Source of the DNA: Poteriospumella lacustris
Taxonomy: Eukaryota > Sar > Chrysophyceae > Chromulinales > Dinobryaceae
Direction: 5' to 3'
Assembly: GCA_008000375.1 (NCBI GenBank)
Contig: SMOI01000143.1
Coordinates: 33,694 to 83,302, forward strand
Length of the DNA: 49,609 nt
Shown here: one piece after another, positions 29,162-38,637 of the stretch
How the letters are laid out: each line of letters begins with the position of its first letter
How positions within the stretch are numbered: position 1 is the stretch's first letter
Made by a program: the position numbers and the translations under genes
The notes under the pieces: model-generated
What the model saw: only the letters and a program-made list of their open reading frames with translations
What the model was told of the DNA's origin: nothing
Databases searched by the model: none

Positions 29162-31046
29162 ATGAGACCTGGATCTGCAAGTCGATCGGGATTGTCAAGT
29201 TCTGGAGGACAACCGCCTTCGACGGCAGCTCGTCCAGGATCTGGCAGAAAGCCACCTGGAACAGGGCGTCTTCGCACTGGTGTTGCACCAAGTGGAGCTG
29301 GAACGCAAGCGGCTCAAGGCATTGCCCTTAGCGCAAATGTGAATGTGTCTGAGCGTCCTGTGACTGGTCATGGTGTCATGGGCATGAAGGCCCAGGGCCA
29401 AAATACTGGCCGCTTGGTTCAGGATTCTGCGTATTACGTGGGTGTGCTGCGCAAGAAAATCAGTGATGTCAACAATGAAACCATCAAATTGCGAACAGAA
29501 ATCGATCAACAAAGCAAGGACAACACCCAGTACACGCAATTAGAACGTCGTTACGAGCAGCTGCTCAAGGCGAAAGAAAGTCTCGAAGGCCAACTCGCAG
29601 ACTACAACTTGGCCTTGGACAAGGTAAATTCCTCCGTTGTCCCCCACCCCGTTTGTATGATGCTAATGAGATTCTCGTCTGATGCAGATCCGATCGGCGA
29701 CCGACCCCGACGACGTGATGCACATGGCCGACAACATGGCCATGAAAAACCGACAAATGGGGCAAGATTTGGACCGTATCTTTATGCAACGCAAGCAACG
29801 GGAGAATGAAACACAACAAATCGAAGAGCAGATCGACAACATTCATCGTGTGATCCAAAAACGCATCAACGACATGGAACCCGGTCGCTTGCGTGCGTAC
29901 AACGAGTTGATGGTGCGTCAAAAGGATTTACAAGATCGTATGCTGCAATGCGAGACACGACTCAACCATGTCAATACCGCCGTGCGTTCGTACGAAGCGG
30001 ATGAAAAGACCAACGCCTTGCGCAAGGAATACCTCGCCCTCGAGCGGAACTATCAGTCGCTCCGTAAAGACGCGGAAGCGTTGCAAGAAGAACTCGAAAT
30101 TGCTTCGTTGGAACCCAAAGAAGCGCATACACGTTTCGTTGCACGCGTGAATAATTTGAAGAACAATACGAAGGCGACGGAGGAGAAGTCGACACAACTG
30201 CGTCAGAAGATCGAAAGCATGCGCAACTCCCTCAACGACTTGTCGAAGAACACGCAAGAGGGCGACAGTGAAGACGTCGCCAAATACGAATTGTTGCAAA
30301 AGCGCGACTTGGAAATGACGTCGTTCATGGATTCCTTTGATCAAACCCGTCAGGGTATCACCGACGAACAACGCCAAGTACAATACATGATCGTTGCCCT
30401 GTTGGAACACATCGGCAAAGGGATCGACGAGTCGAGTCAGTTGCCCACGAAGGATGCGCTCGGTGAAATGGAAGATGCCCGTGCTTTCAAAGAAAAGAAC
30501 TTGAACACCGCGCAACGTACCATGGAGTCTCTGATTGCCGAACGTAAGAAGCGTGAAAAGGAATTGGAAATGTTGCGTTCGTCGGAGCCGAAACTGATGG
30601 GTGAATTGTCCAATCTCCGCGAATCGATGAGCAAAATGCGGTCAGAAATGGAAGATTTCCAAGATTTGGAACGTCTCCGTCGTGAGTTCAACACGACGAA
30701 AACGTATTTGCAAGAGTCGAAGAATTCGTATTTGAAGCGTCGGGACACCATGCGCCAACAAATCCAATCGGTGTCGGCGGAATTTGAAGCGTTGAAGAAA
30801 CAATTGAATAGTCACGAAGTCGCGCGTGAATTGACCGAGACCGAGAATCGATTGAAGCACAATGAGCGTGCCATTTTCGATTTACGTGAATTTGTGGAAT
30901 CGAAGACGCGTGAAACGGACTACGAAACGGTCCGAGGTTTGTGTTTGAAGTTGGCTGATACGTTGAATGCTGCGCATATCAAAGAATGCCAACAGTTGGG
31001 CAATGGCGGTGGTGGCGGATCTGCCCAGGTCAAAGGTGGATGGTAG
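29162..31046 (+). CDS. IFT74: Intraflagellar transport protein 74
   Basis: Two exons (29162-29623, 29688-31046) encode 606 residues, matching the ~600 of animal IFT74. The first ~70 residues are a basic G/P/S/R-rich head (MRPGSASRSGLSSSGG, RTGVAPSGAG), which in IFT74 binds tubulin together with IFT81. ERPVTGHGVMGMK and SAYYVGVLRKKI are near-exact family motifs, followed by GQLADYNLALDK at the exon junction. The rest is a nearly continuous coiled coil, with VALLEHIGKGID and a C-terminal EFVESKTRETDY motif also found in IFT74. IFT74-IFT81 form the tubulin module of the IFT-B particle that builds cilia. The chain ends in a GGGG-containing tail. This is the best evidence that the organism makes flagella. 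Confidence 0.97.
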
Positions 31047-31315
31047 GATAAGAGCAGGACCAGTATAGCAACCGCCAGTTGAGCGGTAGGTGGGGGGATG
31101 ACTAGAGGTGACGATGAGGGTCCCTATCGCTGTGTAAAACGTGAAACTACCTACGACTGCCATGTGACCTATTCACGTACTGTATGCCTGTCTGTCTCTC
31201 TGTGTCTGTCTGTGTGTGAAAGAGCTCAATGAGAATATGTTACAGAGGAGGGGGGGGGGAGACGTTGATAAGGGAGGGGATCTAAGACCTACAGGGACAT
31301 GGTGGCGAAGGGACT
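31047..31315. other. Intergenic region between convergent genes
   Basis: These 269 bases between the 3' ends of IFT74 and the M1 peptidase hold a TCTG/TG-rich simple repeat at about 31188-31220 and a G run near 31250-31259. No gene is seen. Confidence 0.5.
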
Positions 31316-34246
31316 TTATTTGCGTCCGCGCACATACACGACGGCACCGATCGCCGCCACGGCAGCGACGACTGCGGCCACAGTGAACCAAGTGTTCGAC
31401 GATTCAGCGGCAGGAGGAGTATCCACCACCTTGACCTTCTCCAACTCCGAAGGAGGTGCAAAGGTCACCTTATGCTGGACCTCAGGAACAGGCTTCACTT
31501 CCGCAACAGGCTTGACGTCAGGGACGGGAACAGCCGCAGCAGGAGCAGCCACAGGGGCTGCAGCCGGAGCAGGAGCGGGAACAGGCACAGGTGAAGCCAC
31601 CGGCTCCGCAGCCTTGGCCTTGACAGGAGTCACGTGCGGTGACGTAACGCGTTCCACTTGTTCCACCACTTCCTGGGCGACTTCCACGACCTTGGGGTTG
31701 ACTTCGACGGGCTCATCCACCTCACCAGACAGATCCATCGTCACCGTCTTCTCTTCAGGCACCACAGGCGCCGTCTCCTCGACCACAGGTTCCTTCAACG
31801 GCGTCGACTCCTTAGGCTGTTCCACCACTGGAGTAGCCGGAGCAGGTGCAGGTGCAGGAGCAGCTTCCTCGACCGGGGCAGGAGTAGCTTTCACTGGCGT
31901 AGCCACGGCAGGAGCGGCCTCGGGAGCAGGAGCGGCGGCCACCGGGCGAACCTGCGAATAGTCTTCGTCGTCGCTGGCATCGTCAACAACGACCACTTCC
32001 ACCTCCGGCAAGGGGGCAGCCTTGCTGGGTGACTTCGGCGACGCCGTCGCCTTTGGAGACGACATCGATTGTGCCGAATTCGTCTTCTGGAAACTCTTGG
32101 TCGCTTGCAACGTGGCCGCCTTCTGGGCCGTTTCCTCTTCTTCGCGTTGAATACGCGTCAAATCTTCCGCCAACATCTTACGGGCGATGGGATGGTACGC
32201 ATCCTTGTTCTCGTCGAAGACTTGTGCCACCTTGGCACCTCCGATTTGCGAACGACGCAATTCACGCAGAATGGGACGCACAAACTTCATACGACCCTGC
32301 GACGTCAAGAATTCCACCGCCGCATCGTAGATCCAGGGGCAATTGGCGCGGATACACAATTGTTGCCAACGCAACATGATTTCCGAGTTCTTGGAGCTTC
32401 CAAAGCCAAAGGCCCGATCCAAATTGGCCAAGAAGTTGGAAGAGAAAGGCTCCACCGTCGACGCTTCCAACAAATCCTCCAAGAAGAGGCACTTCTGTTG
32501 CGACGACCAATTGTTCATGTCCGGACGAGGGCTGTGGAAATGCACTTCATCCGACAAGGAATGGCTATGACGAGACGAGATCCAACGTTGGGCAAGGTCA
32601 TGCGCGGCATTGGCCAAGGGGTTGGTGAAGTCAATCGGGTACGTGGGCATGCCCGGCGTCAAGAACAGGGCATTCCAATCCAACTCTTCCACTTTGCGCA
32701 GAATCGCGACATTGGCAGAGACAAAGCTCTTGGAAGGGGTCAAGCCGGCTGCCTTGGGGGCCTCGGCGGCAGCGCCACCCTTCTTCTTGTTCCGCTTCTT
32801 CTTGTTGTTGGAGGAAGCGGTGGCAGTGGCAGTCGCTTCTTCCTTCTCTTCCACCGCGGGATTGTTCAACGAGTTCACCAAATCTTGGACGAACTGCACA
32901 AAGAAATCGCGGAATTCGCCCGTGGAGACCGTACCAAACTTGAAGTTGTCAATGTACGCCTTGGCGAACTTCTCGAAGTTTTCGGTGCCGACGATGGTCT
33001 CCAAGTAATTGAGGAGATTGAAACCTTTCTCATACGGAACAGAGCTAAAGGCATGATCGGGATCTTCACCGTTCAAGGGCCACACCATTTGAGAGAACTT
33101 CTCATCTTCGCCAGTGAAGCCTTGTACGCTTTCTTTCAAATGTTGATAGCCAATCTGGGACGACAAACGACCCACTTCGACGTTGTTCTTCACCTTCGAA
33201 GTGATCTTGCGTTCCAACCACACGGTCCAGCCTTCATTCAACCAGAAATGATTCCACACAGAGTTTGTCACCAAGTTTCCAGTCCACGAATGAGCAATCT
33301 CATGTGCAATGACATCAGCCAAGGAACGGTCACCCGCAAGCAACGTGGGCGTGGCGAAGGTCAAGCAAGGATTCTCCATTCCTCCGTATGGGAACGAAGG
33401 AGGCAAGCACACGACGTCATAACGACCCCACTGGTAAGGGCAACCAGTGATTTCCTCTGCGGCCTTCAAGAACTCTTCCGTCTCATCGAACTCGTAACGA
33501 GCAGCGTCGATGACCTCCGGTTCGCTCCAAATACGCACACGATCACTGACATCCTTCGCAGCTAAGTTACCACCAACCAGAGCAATCAAGTAAGCAGAAG
33601 TAGCGACGGGTTGCTTCCAGTAGAAGGTGCTCGTGTTCACCGCCGTAGCCGTAGGCTTTGTGATGGGGCTCTCAACGGGAGCAATGTCAGCAGATGTTCC
33701 CTGGACGGCAGACATCAGCACCGTGCACCATGCGGGCGCGGTGACGATGGCAGAGTAAGATGCCTTCACACCAGGAGAGTCCATGCAGGGCAACAGACTG
33801 CGCGCATGGATAGCCTGCGATTGAGTGAACACATAAGGATGGACTTTACCCTTCGTGGCACCAGGCTCGAGCCATTGCACAGCACTGGCCGATGGACTGG
33901 CGGAATAGAAGATAAGGACCTTCAAAATGGTTTCCTCTGCACGGAATGCCTCAGGAATATCAACATAAAGAGCAGTACCCAAGGAGTCGTTCTTTTCGCC
34001 GTAGGAATAAGTGGTCTTCTCTCCGTTGACGTAGACATCACCACTCACAGAAATGCTGGAAGTATCAAAGATAGCACGCGCAGTACCAGCCACTTTCACA
34101 CGAAGTTCATGTTCAACCAAACCAGAGATGACCTTGGTCTCAAAGTTCAGATCCCATTCCAACTTAATGTTCTTCACCTCCAACTCCGCAAAGTTAGAGA
34201 ACGAGGAGAAATCTCGATTTTCATACAATGGATCAACCGCTGCCAT
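31316..34246 (-). CDS. Leukotriene-A4-hydrolase-type M1 metallopeptidase with Pro/Ala tail and C-terminal membrane anchor
   Basis: A single exon encodes 976 residues; the start at MAAVDPLYE is preferred over an in-frame ATG 303 bases upstream. Residues 1-700 follow LTA4H: beta-saddle domain, substrate motif GGMEN (288-292), zinc site HEIAH (315-319) plus Glu338 in LNEGW, Tyr405 in VPYEKGF, then the armadillo domain with PGMP (531-534) and GRMKF with Arg652 and Lys654. In other organisms this family trims arginine or other residues from tripeptides and hydrolyses epoxides. Two parts are unusual: a low-complexity insertion at about 466-500 (ATATATA, then KKKRNKKK) between the peptidase and armadillo domains, and a ~270-residue tail of P/A/V/E repeats ending in a membrane helix (about 952-972) and VRGRK, typical of a tail anchor facing the cytosol. 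Confidence 0.95.
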   Translation of the reverse strand: MAAVDPLYENRDFSSFSNFAELEVKNIKLEWDLNFETKVISGLVEHELRVKVAGTARAIFDTSSISVSGDVYVNGEKTTYSYGEKNDSLGTALYVDIPEAFRAEETILKVLIFYSASPSASAVQWLEPGATKGKVHPYVFTQSQAIHARSLLPCMDSPGVKASYSAIVTAPAWCTVLMSAVQGTSADIAPVESPITKPTATAVNTSTFYWKQPVATSAYLIALVGGNLAAKDVSDRVRIWSEPEVIDAARYEFDETEEFLKAAEEITGCPYQWGRYDVVCLPPSFPYGGMENPCLTFATPTLLAGDRSLADVIAHEIAHSWTGNLVTNSVWNHFWLNEGWTVWLERKITSKVKNNVEVGRLSSQIGYQHLKESVQGFTGEDEKFSQMVWPLNGEDPDHAFSSVPYEKGFNLLNYLETIVGTENFEKFAKAYIDNFKFGTVSTGEFRDFFVQFVQDLVNSLNNPAVEEKEEATATATASSNNKKKRNKKKGGAAAEAPKAAGLTPSKSFVSANVAILRKVEELDWNALFLTPGMPTYPIDFTNPLANAAHDLAQRWISSRHSHSLSDEVHFHSPRPDMNNWSSQQKCLFLEDLLEASTVEPFSSNFLANLDRAFGFGSSKNSEIMLRWQQLCIRANCPWIYDAAVEFLTSQGRMKFVRPILRELRRSQIGGAKVAQVFDENKDAYHPIARKMLAEDLTRIQREEEETAQKAATLQATKSFQKTNSAQSMSSPKATASPKSPSKAAPLPEVEVVVVDDASDDEDYSQVRPVAAAPAPEAAPAVATPVKATPAPVEEAAPAPAPAPATPVVEQPKESTPLKEPVVEETAPVVPEEKTVTMDLSGEVDEPVEVNPKVVEVAQEVVEQVERVTSPHVTPVKAKAAEPVASPVPVPAPAPAAAPVAAPAAAVPVPDVKPVAEVKPVPEVQHKVTFAPPSELEKVKVVDTPPAAESSNTWFTVAAVVAAVAAIGAVVYVRGRK

Positions 34247-34762
34247 TTTTGTCAACGATGTGTCAGTGACAGCTATGATTCGTTTGTATTTCCAACGCGA
34301 AGCAAGATATCTTGAAGGTCGGATAGGCAACTCTTTGCGGGCCGAAGGTCTCGCTCGCCTTGAGGTCGAAGGTCTGCGGCAGCTGCGAGGAAAAAAGATT
34401 GAAGAGAGAGAAAGTCGTTGTGCACTTGTCACCAGCGGAGGGCCGACAACGACAAATGTGAATGACGACGTGACGACGACGAGCCATAGCACTCCTGCAC
34501 AGTAGCGTACTGTATGTAGTAAAGTCCATTGTAGCTTGAAACACATCAAATCACCGAGTTACTTTACAGGCATATATTGACTAAAAGAAAGGGAAGAAGT
34601 ATAAGATATACTCAAAATTTGGCTTTTTGTGGTTGAATAGTAGGGCGGGCTCAAAACTGTAAACGAAGATGTGTTTTTGCAAACGTAGTGGACACAAAAG
34701 AAAGGAAAAGGAAGAAAAGAAAAGAAAAGAAAATCATAAAAGAGGGAACAAAGGAATAACTC
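34247..34762. other. Intergenic region
   Basis: This is the promoter of the M1 peptidase gene (-) and the 3' flank of the DeSI-like gene (-). The peptidase frame stays open to about 34549, but that extension has no family similarity and is treated as untranslated. A purine-rich GAAAAG repeat lies at about 34698-34732. Confidence 0.45.
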
Positions 34763-35488
34763 TCATCGTCTGTTCGATGCATGCTGTGGTTGAAGGACGA
34801 TCGCTTCGTCGTCGCAGACCATATCAGCACTTGGAGCAAAGCAAAGAATACAGAACACAGAAGACATCGACGACGAAAACATATCTAGTGATGATGTCGC
34901 CGTTAAAGAGCTGAAGATGCTTGAGGAGGGAGATTTTGCGGCGGATGATGCTGCAGGATAAGCTTTCTGACCTGATCCCGTTGCCTCGGAAGCTGGAAAC
35001 GGTGCTTTCACTTTGCTGTCTTCACCCCTTGTGGGCACCTCGTCCGTATTTACACCCAGTTGCACAGCTGAATCTAATGAAATAGCAGATCCCATTTCAG
35101 CAAGCCGGTTGACCCAAGTAGGAATGTGTTTATCGAGAAGGTTCACAACCAGCGCGTCGGTGAAGTGATTGCAGTTCAGTCGCAACAAATTGTACTTTCC
35201 GGGCGCAAAGACTCCCTTTCGCATTTGCACGATAATTTCTTTGATAACTCTCATAGTTCCATGGAATTTCCCCATGTGAATTGACTCTCTAAACTTCCCA
35301 AGACCTGCGTCTTGTGGTCTGGTACGCACAACCCCGTGTGACGAAAAGCAATACTCAAAACCTTGAATTTGCACTCCGGTGTGATAAAAACCGGTACCAA
35401 TTCCGTACAAATATGTATTGCTGTCATGGAGATCATATACGTTGATGAAAATATCGATTCCCGCTTGGTCATCGACAACTGTCGACAT
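34763..35488 (-). CDS. PPPDE (DeSI-type) cysteine isopeptidase
   Basis: A single exon encodes 241 residues. The first ~135 form the PPPDE papain-like fold: IFINVYDLHD, YGIGTGFYHTGVQI with catalytic His36, FEYCFSSHG, and LLRLNCNHFTDAL with catalytic Cys106, then IPTWVNRLAEMGSAI. DeSI proteins remove SUMO or ubiquitin from targets; the HTGV and NCNHF motifs fit the DESI2/At PPPDE branch. After residue ~150 the chain is Ser/Ala/Pro-rich and probably disordered, and the last ~40 residues are less protein-like, so a missed 3' intron there is possible. The gene is co-directional with the M1 peptidase upstream of it. Confidence 0.92.
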   Translation of the reverse strand: MSTVVDDQAGIDIFINVYDLHDSNTYLYGIGTGFYHTGVQIQGFEYCFSSHGVVRTRPQDAGLGKFRESIHMGKFHGTMRVIKEIIVQMRKGVFAPGKYNLLRLNCNHFTDALVVNLLDKHIPTWVNRLAEMGSAISLDSAVQLGVNTDEVPTRGEDSKVKAPFPASEATGSGQKAYPAASSAAKSPSSSIFSSLTATSSLDMFSSSMSSVFCILCFAPSADMVCDDEAIVLQPQHASNRR

Positions 35489-35911
35489 TTTGCCAGTTTC
35501 GGCAGAATAAAAAGGCCTTTAAACTTATGGAGCGCACCCGTATCAAAAATTTAATCCTTTTTTACCGGACTCACAGACGGCGCATACAGTAGCTGGATAA
35601 GTTCTATAAACAGATGGCCATCGGAGCAAATTCGTTGGTCCATCGCTCGCAACTTTTTTTCGTCCCAGACCCTCCGATGTACTTCCAAACTAGATTATAT
35701 ACCAGCTATATATGAATATCGAGGCGATGATTACGTACCACACGTCTATTCCAGTGACACAACTTCGACCCTTTTCATCCTTACTACTACTTCACCTGAA
35801 CAAAAGCTATCAATTCGAATAAACTTAATTGGTTAATAAAAATGACAAACAATATAATCTATGAGAGATTAAATCGGTGCGTGACATCAAACAGAAGTTG
35901 TGGGAGATTCT
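35489..35911. other. Intergenic region
   Basis: This 423-base stretch lies between two co-directional minus-strand genes. It is AT-rich, with TATATACC and CTATATATG at about 35697-35715 and a short poly-T/TTAATAAA block near 35822-35840. No gene is supported. Confidence 0.4.
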
Positions 35912-38107
35912 TCATACGAATTCTTTCCATTTGTTACGGAAAGAGATAATCGTTTCCAGTTCACTTTCTGTAATACTTTTCACTTGATTTCTCAACTCAT
36001 TCGCTTTGGATGACTCTGCGTTGACTTTTTCTTCGCGCTCCAAATCATCCACGAGCTCCAACTGAGCGTTCAAGAAGTTCATCATCGTCGACAACTTCAA
36101 CTTCAACATCCCCGCGGATTTACTGCGTCTTTCTGAAACATCACTTGATGCCGACTTGGTAACCGTGGTCTTTTCCAGCAACAAGCCTGACGAGGACATT
36201 GCGATACTACTCGGTGATGGATTGTCGATGCTGGGGGTCGGAAAACTCGCCTCCGAGGCCGAAGCACTTTTCGTCAGGGCCAGGATGCGCTTTTCGCCAT
36301 CTGATACACTGGGGATAGGACTGACATTTTCTTCCCTCAAAAAGAGGCCAAAGTTCAAACGACAGTTGAAATACGCGATTCCTTGGACGCTGCCATTGTT
36401 CTTGCCCATCGGCGTGTCCAACTCCACGCCTACCCAGGTGCCAGGAGCAAACTGTGTCGGACCAATGAAACGCACTGTCGCGGCGACACGATTGTCTTTG
36501 GCTATTTGCGCATATACTCGCCCATGCAACGTCAGTGCTTTGCCTTCAGGGATGGATGCCGCCGATGATGTGCTATTGACACTGCCGAGAGATTCCAACG
36601 TAGTGGACGCTGAAAAAGTGCCATTCGCAGGTCTGGCGTCGCTGACATTCGCAAAGGGACGACTAAACGACAGGGAAACGGGGGGAGGGGGAGTAATAAG
36701 CAAGAGATGCATACACATGTCATAATCCTGTCATACCTGTCCTGAAACGGGGCACTTCTACTGATCACTCCGCCCGCTGGGGAAGAGCTCCCGCTGTTGT
36801 AGCCGGCATACTCAGTTGAAATAGCCGGCGATGTTTTCGATTTGTTGCTTGTCGGAGAAGGTTTGGAAGGAGACATCTTGGGAAAAGCGGAAGGGAATTC
36901 TTGACTGCTCGACAAGCTATTCGACAAGCTGTTTCCCTGTGCAAAGCTGTCGGAAATATCCGCGAAAGGGTTCTTGACAACGGACCTTCGGCGAGATCCT
37001 GCTGATGATGCCGCTGCCGCCGCTGCCTTTGCTGACATGACTGATGCTCTGGATGTGCTGGATGGTGCAGGAGGATCCACCACCACTGGTTCAGGAGCTG
37101 ATGGTGGTTCCACCGACGACGAGGGGGCGAACAGCGATGCGGAAGCGGAAGCGGACCCAGAAAATGACTTGGACATGTCCGCGCGTGCCAATCCCGACAT
37201 TGAATGGGAGCTACCAGACGCATGAAGCTTATGGCTCGACATAGTTTGGGATAAATGCATCATCCGAGGACGCTCTGCGGTCCGAGGAGGTTCAGGCAAT
37301 GGCTGCTCAAGGACGACGGAACTTGTGCTTGTTTCAAGAGCAGAGGTCTCATCAACCTGCAATTTGGCTTGCACAGATCGGGGCAAATCGCCTCTTAATC
37401 GCTCAGCTCGTCGAGGATTGATGTTGTACAAACTTTGAAAAACGGTGCGGGCAGTTTCGCGCGCTTTTGGCGAAGCATCTTCGAGACCGATTTTGAGAGC
37501 GTCGCAAATGGGTTCCAAATCCTTGTCCGTCATATCCCAGAACAGCAAAATACTGTTCAGATATTCCTGAAATAAGTTTAAGAGAAAAGCTTAAGCGACG
37601 ACGCCAACGAACGGAAATTACAGCACACTCCACACTTACCAAGCATTTTTCACGAAATGTCTTTGCTTTGTTATCCTTGAACTCCATCAGAATCACAGGG
37701 ATACATGACTTGAAGGTGCAGTATTGAATCATGTTTTGAATGCAATCATCCACGTAGCCACTCATGACCTTGTTGGGGACTTTCACGCCTTCAATGATAT
37801 TGACGAAGGAATCGCGTAAAAATGGCTTCATTCGTTCTCCCGTAACCTTGGCAAGCGTAACCAACAACGTACAAACATCTCTCACTTGTTGAGAGCGAAG
37901 ATCAGATATGAGTGATTTCACTGGCTCCTTGAGAAGTCGAAACACCGATGGGCCAAAAGCATCGGAAATGGTGGCAATCGATTGTCCTTCGTAGCTGCGG
38001 ACAACGTCGATTATTTGAAGGACTGCTTTGTTCCTCGTGTCCCAATTCTCCGCATCACACCTTAAAATAGTGTTGCAAAGAGGTTCAATTCTTGACTCAA
38101 CGTCCAT
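35912..38107 (-). CDS. TOG-domain and CAP-Gly-domain microtubule-associated protein
   Basis: Three exons (37640-38107, 36737-37566, 35912-36662) give 682 residues. Residues about 1-215 are a CLASP-type TOG/HEAT array (NWDTRNKAVLQIIDVV, SQQVRDVCTLLVTLA, VMSGYVDDCIQNMI, SPKARETARTVFQSLYNINPRRAERL). A ~260-residue Ser/Pro/Ala-rich linker holds SRRRS and KMSPSKPSP, typical of microtubule-binding regions. Residues about 478-549 are a CAP-Gly domain (VRFIGPTQFAPGTWVGVELDTP, GKNNG at 519-523, YFNC, GLFL). A short coiled coil ends the chain. TOG domains bind tubulin; CAP-Gly binds the EEY tail of tubulin or EB proteins. GKNNG replaces the usual GKNDG. The CAP-Gly domain is joined in frame to the first part by a GT-AG intron within exon 2 to exon 3 (AG/T phase). 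Confidence 0.92.
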
Positions 38108-38637
38108 CCCTGTTTTGGAAAGTGTCCAAGTTCTTCGTTGCTCTCAAGTGTGTTGATCCAAAGTTGTCTTTGCTCTCAAGTATCGTCAGCCAAATCGCAC
38201 TTTGGAGGCTGTGAGAATGATTTTTGTTAGAAATAGATTTGGTCTATGAGTGAGAAGTAATCACCACTTGAAGAAATCGGTTGAAAAGCTCCCAGCAATA
38301 ACGCGCGCGCCAAAGTGCTTGGTTGTTGGTTGAAAAGCAGCGCAAAGAAAAAGGAACCGTTGACCGAGGTCCACGACCAAATGTGAGTGTGTACCCTGCT
38401 GCTCTTTCAAGTGAACGCTCTGTCTGTCCGTTCTGCCATCATCATCTTGCACAGTCTGGTCAGGGCGAAAATGAAACGTCTTTTGTGTCATCGTCATCAT
38501 CATCATCGCGCCCGTCAGCGATCAGGTACATAACGAGGAGTCATCGAGGAGGCAAAGATCTTGTGCTGGTGCTTGTTTGTAGAGGCACGATGTCCGCAGA
38601 ATATATCGAAGGGAAAGGCGTGTGGTGCTGTCGTGGA
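38108..38637. other. Intergenic region, divergent promoters
   Basis: This 530-base region lies between the TOG/CAP-Gly gene (-) and the dephospho-CoA kinase gene (+). The kinase frame is open from 38323, with ATGs at 38323 and 38590, but that part is not family-like. A CGCGCGCG run lies at about 38300-38307 and a CATCAT repeat at about 38488-38508. Confidence 0.4.

Noticed and set aside
32069-33565. A 498-codon plus-strand open frame opposite the M1 peptidase
   Set aside because: The minus-strand frame carries every catalytic motif of LTA4H. The plus frame has no recognisable domain and is a codon-bias shadow.
34247-34549. N-terminal extension of the M1 peptidase from an upstream ATG
   Set aside because: The added ~100 residues have no match to the family, and MAAVDPLYE is in the usual LTA4H start position. 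It is likely 5' untranslated sequence.
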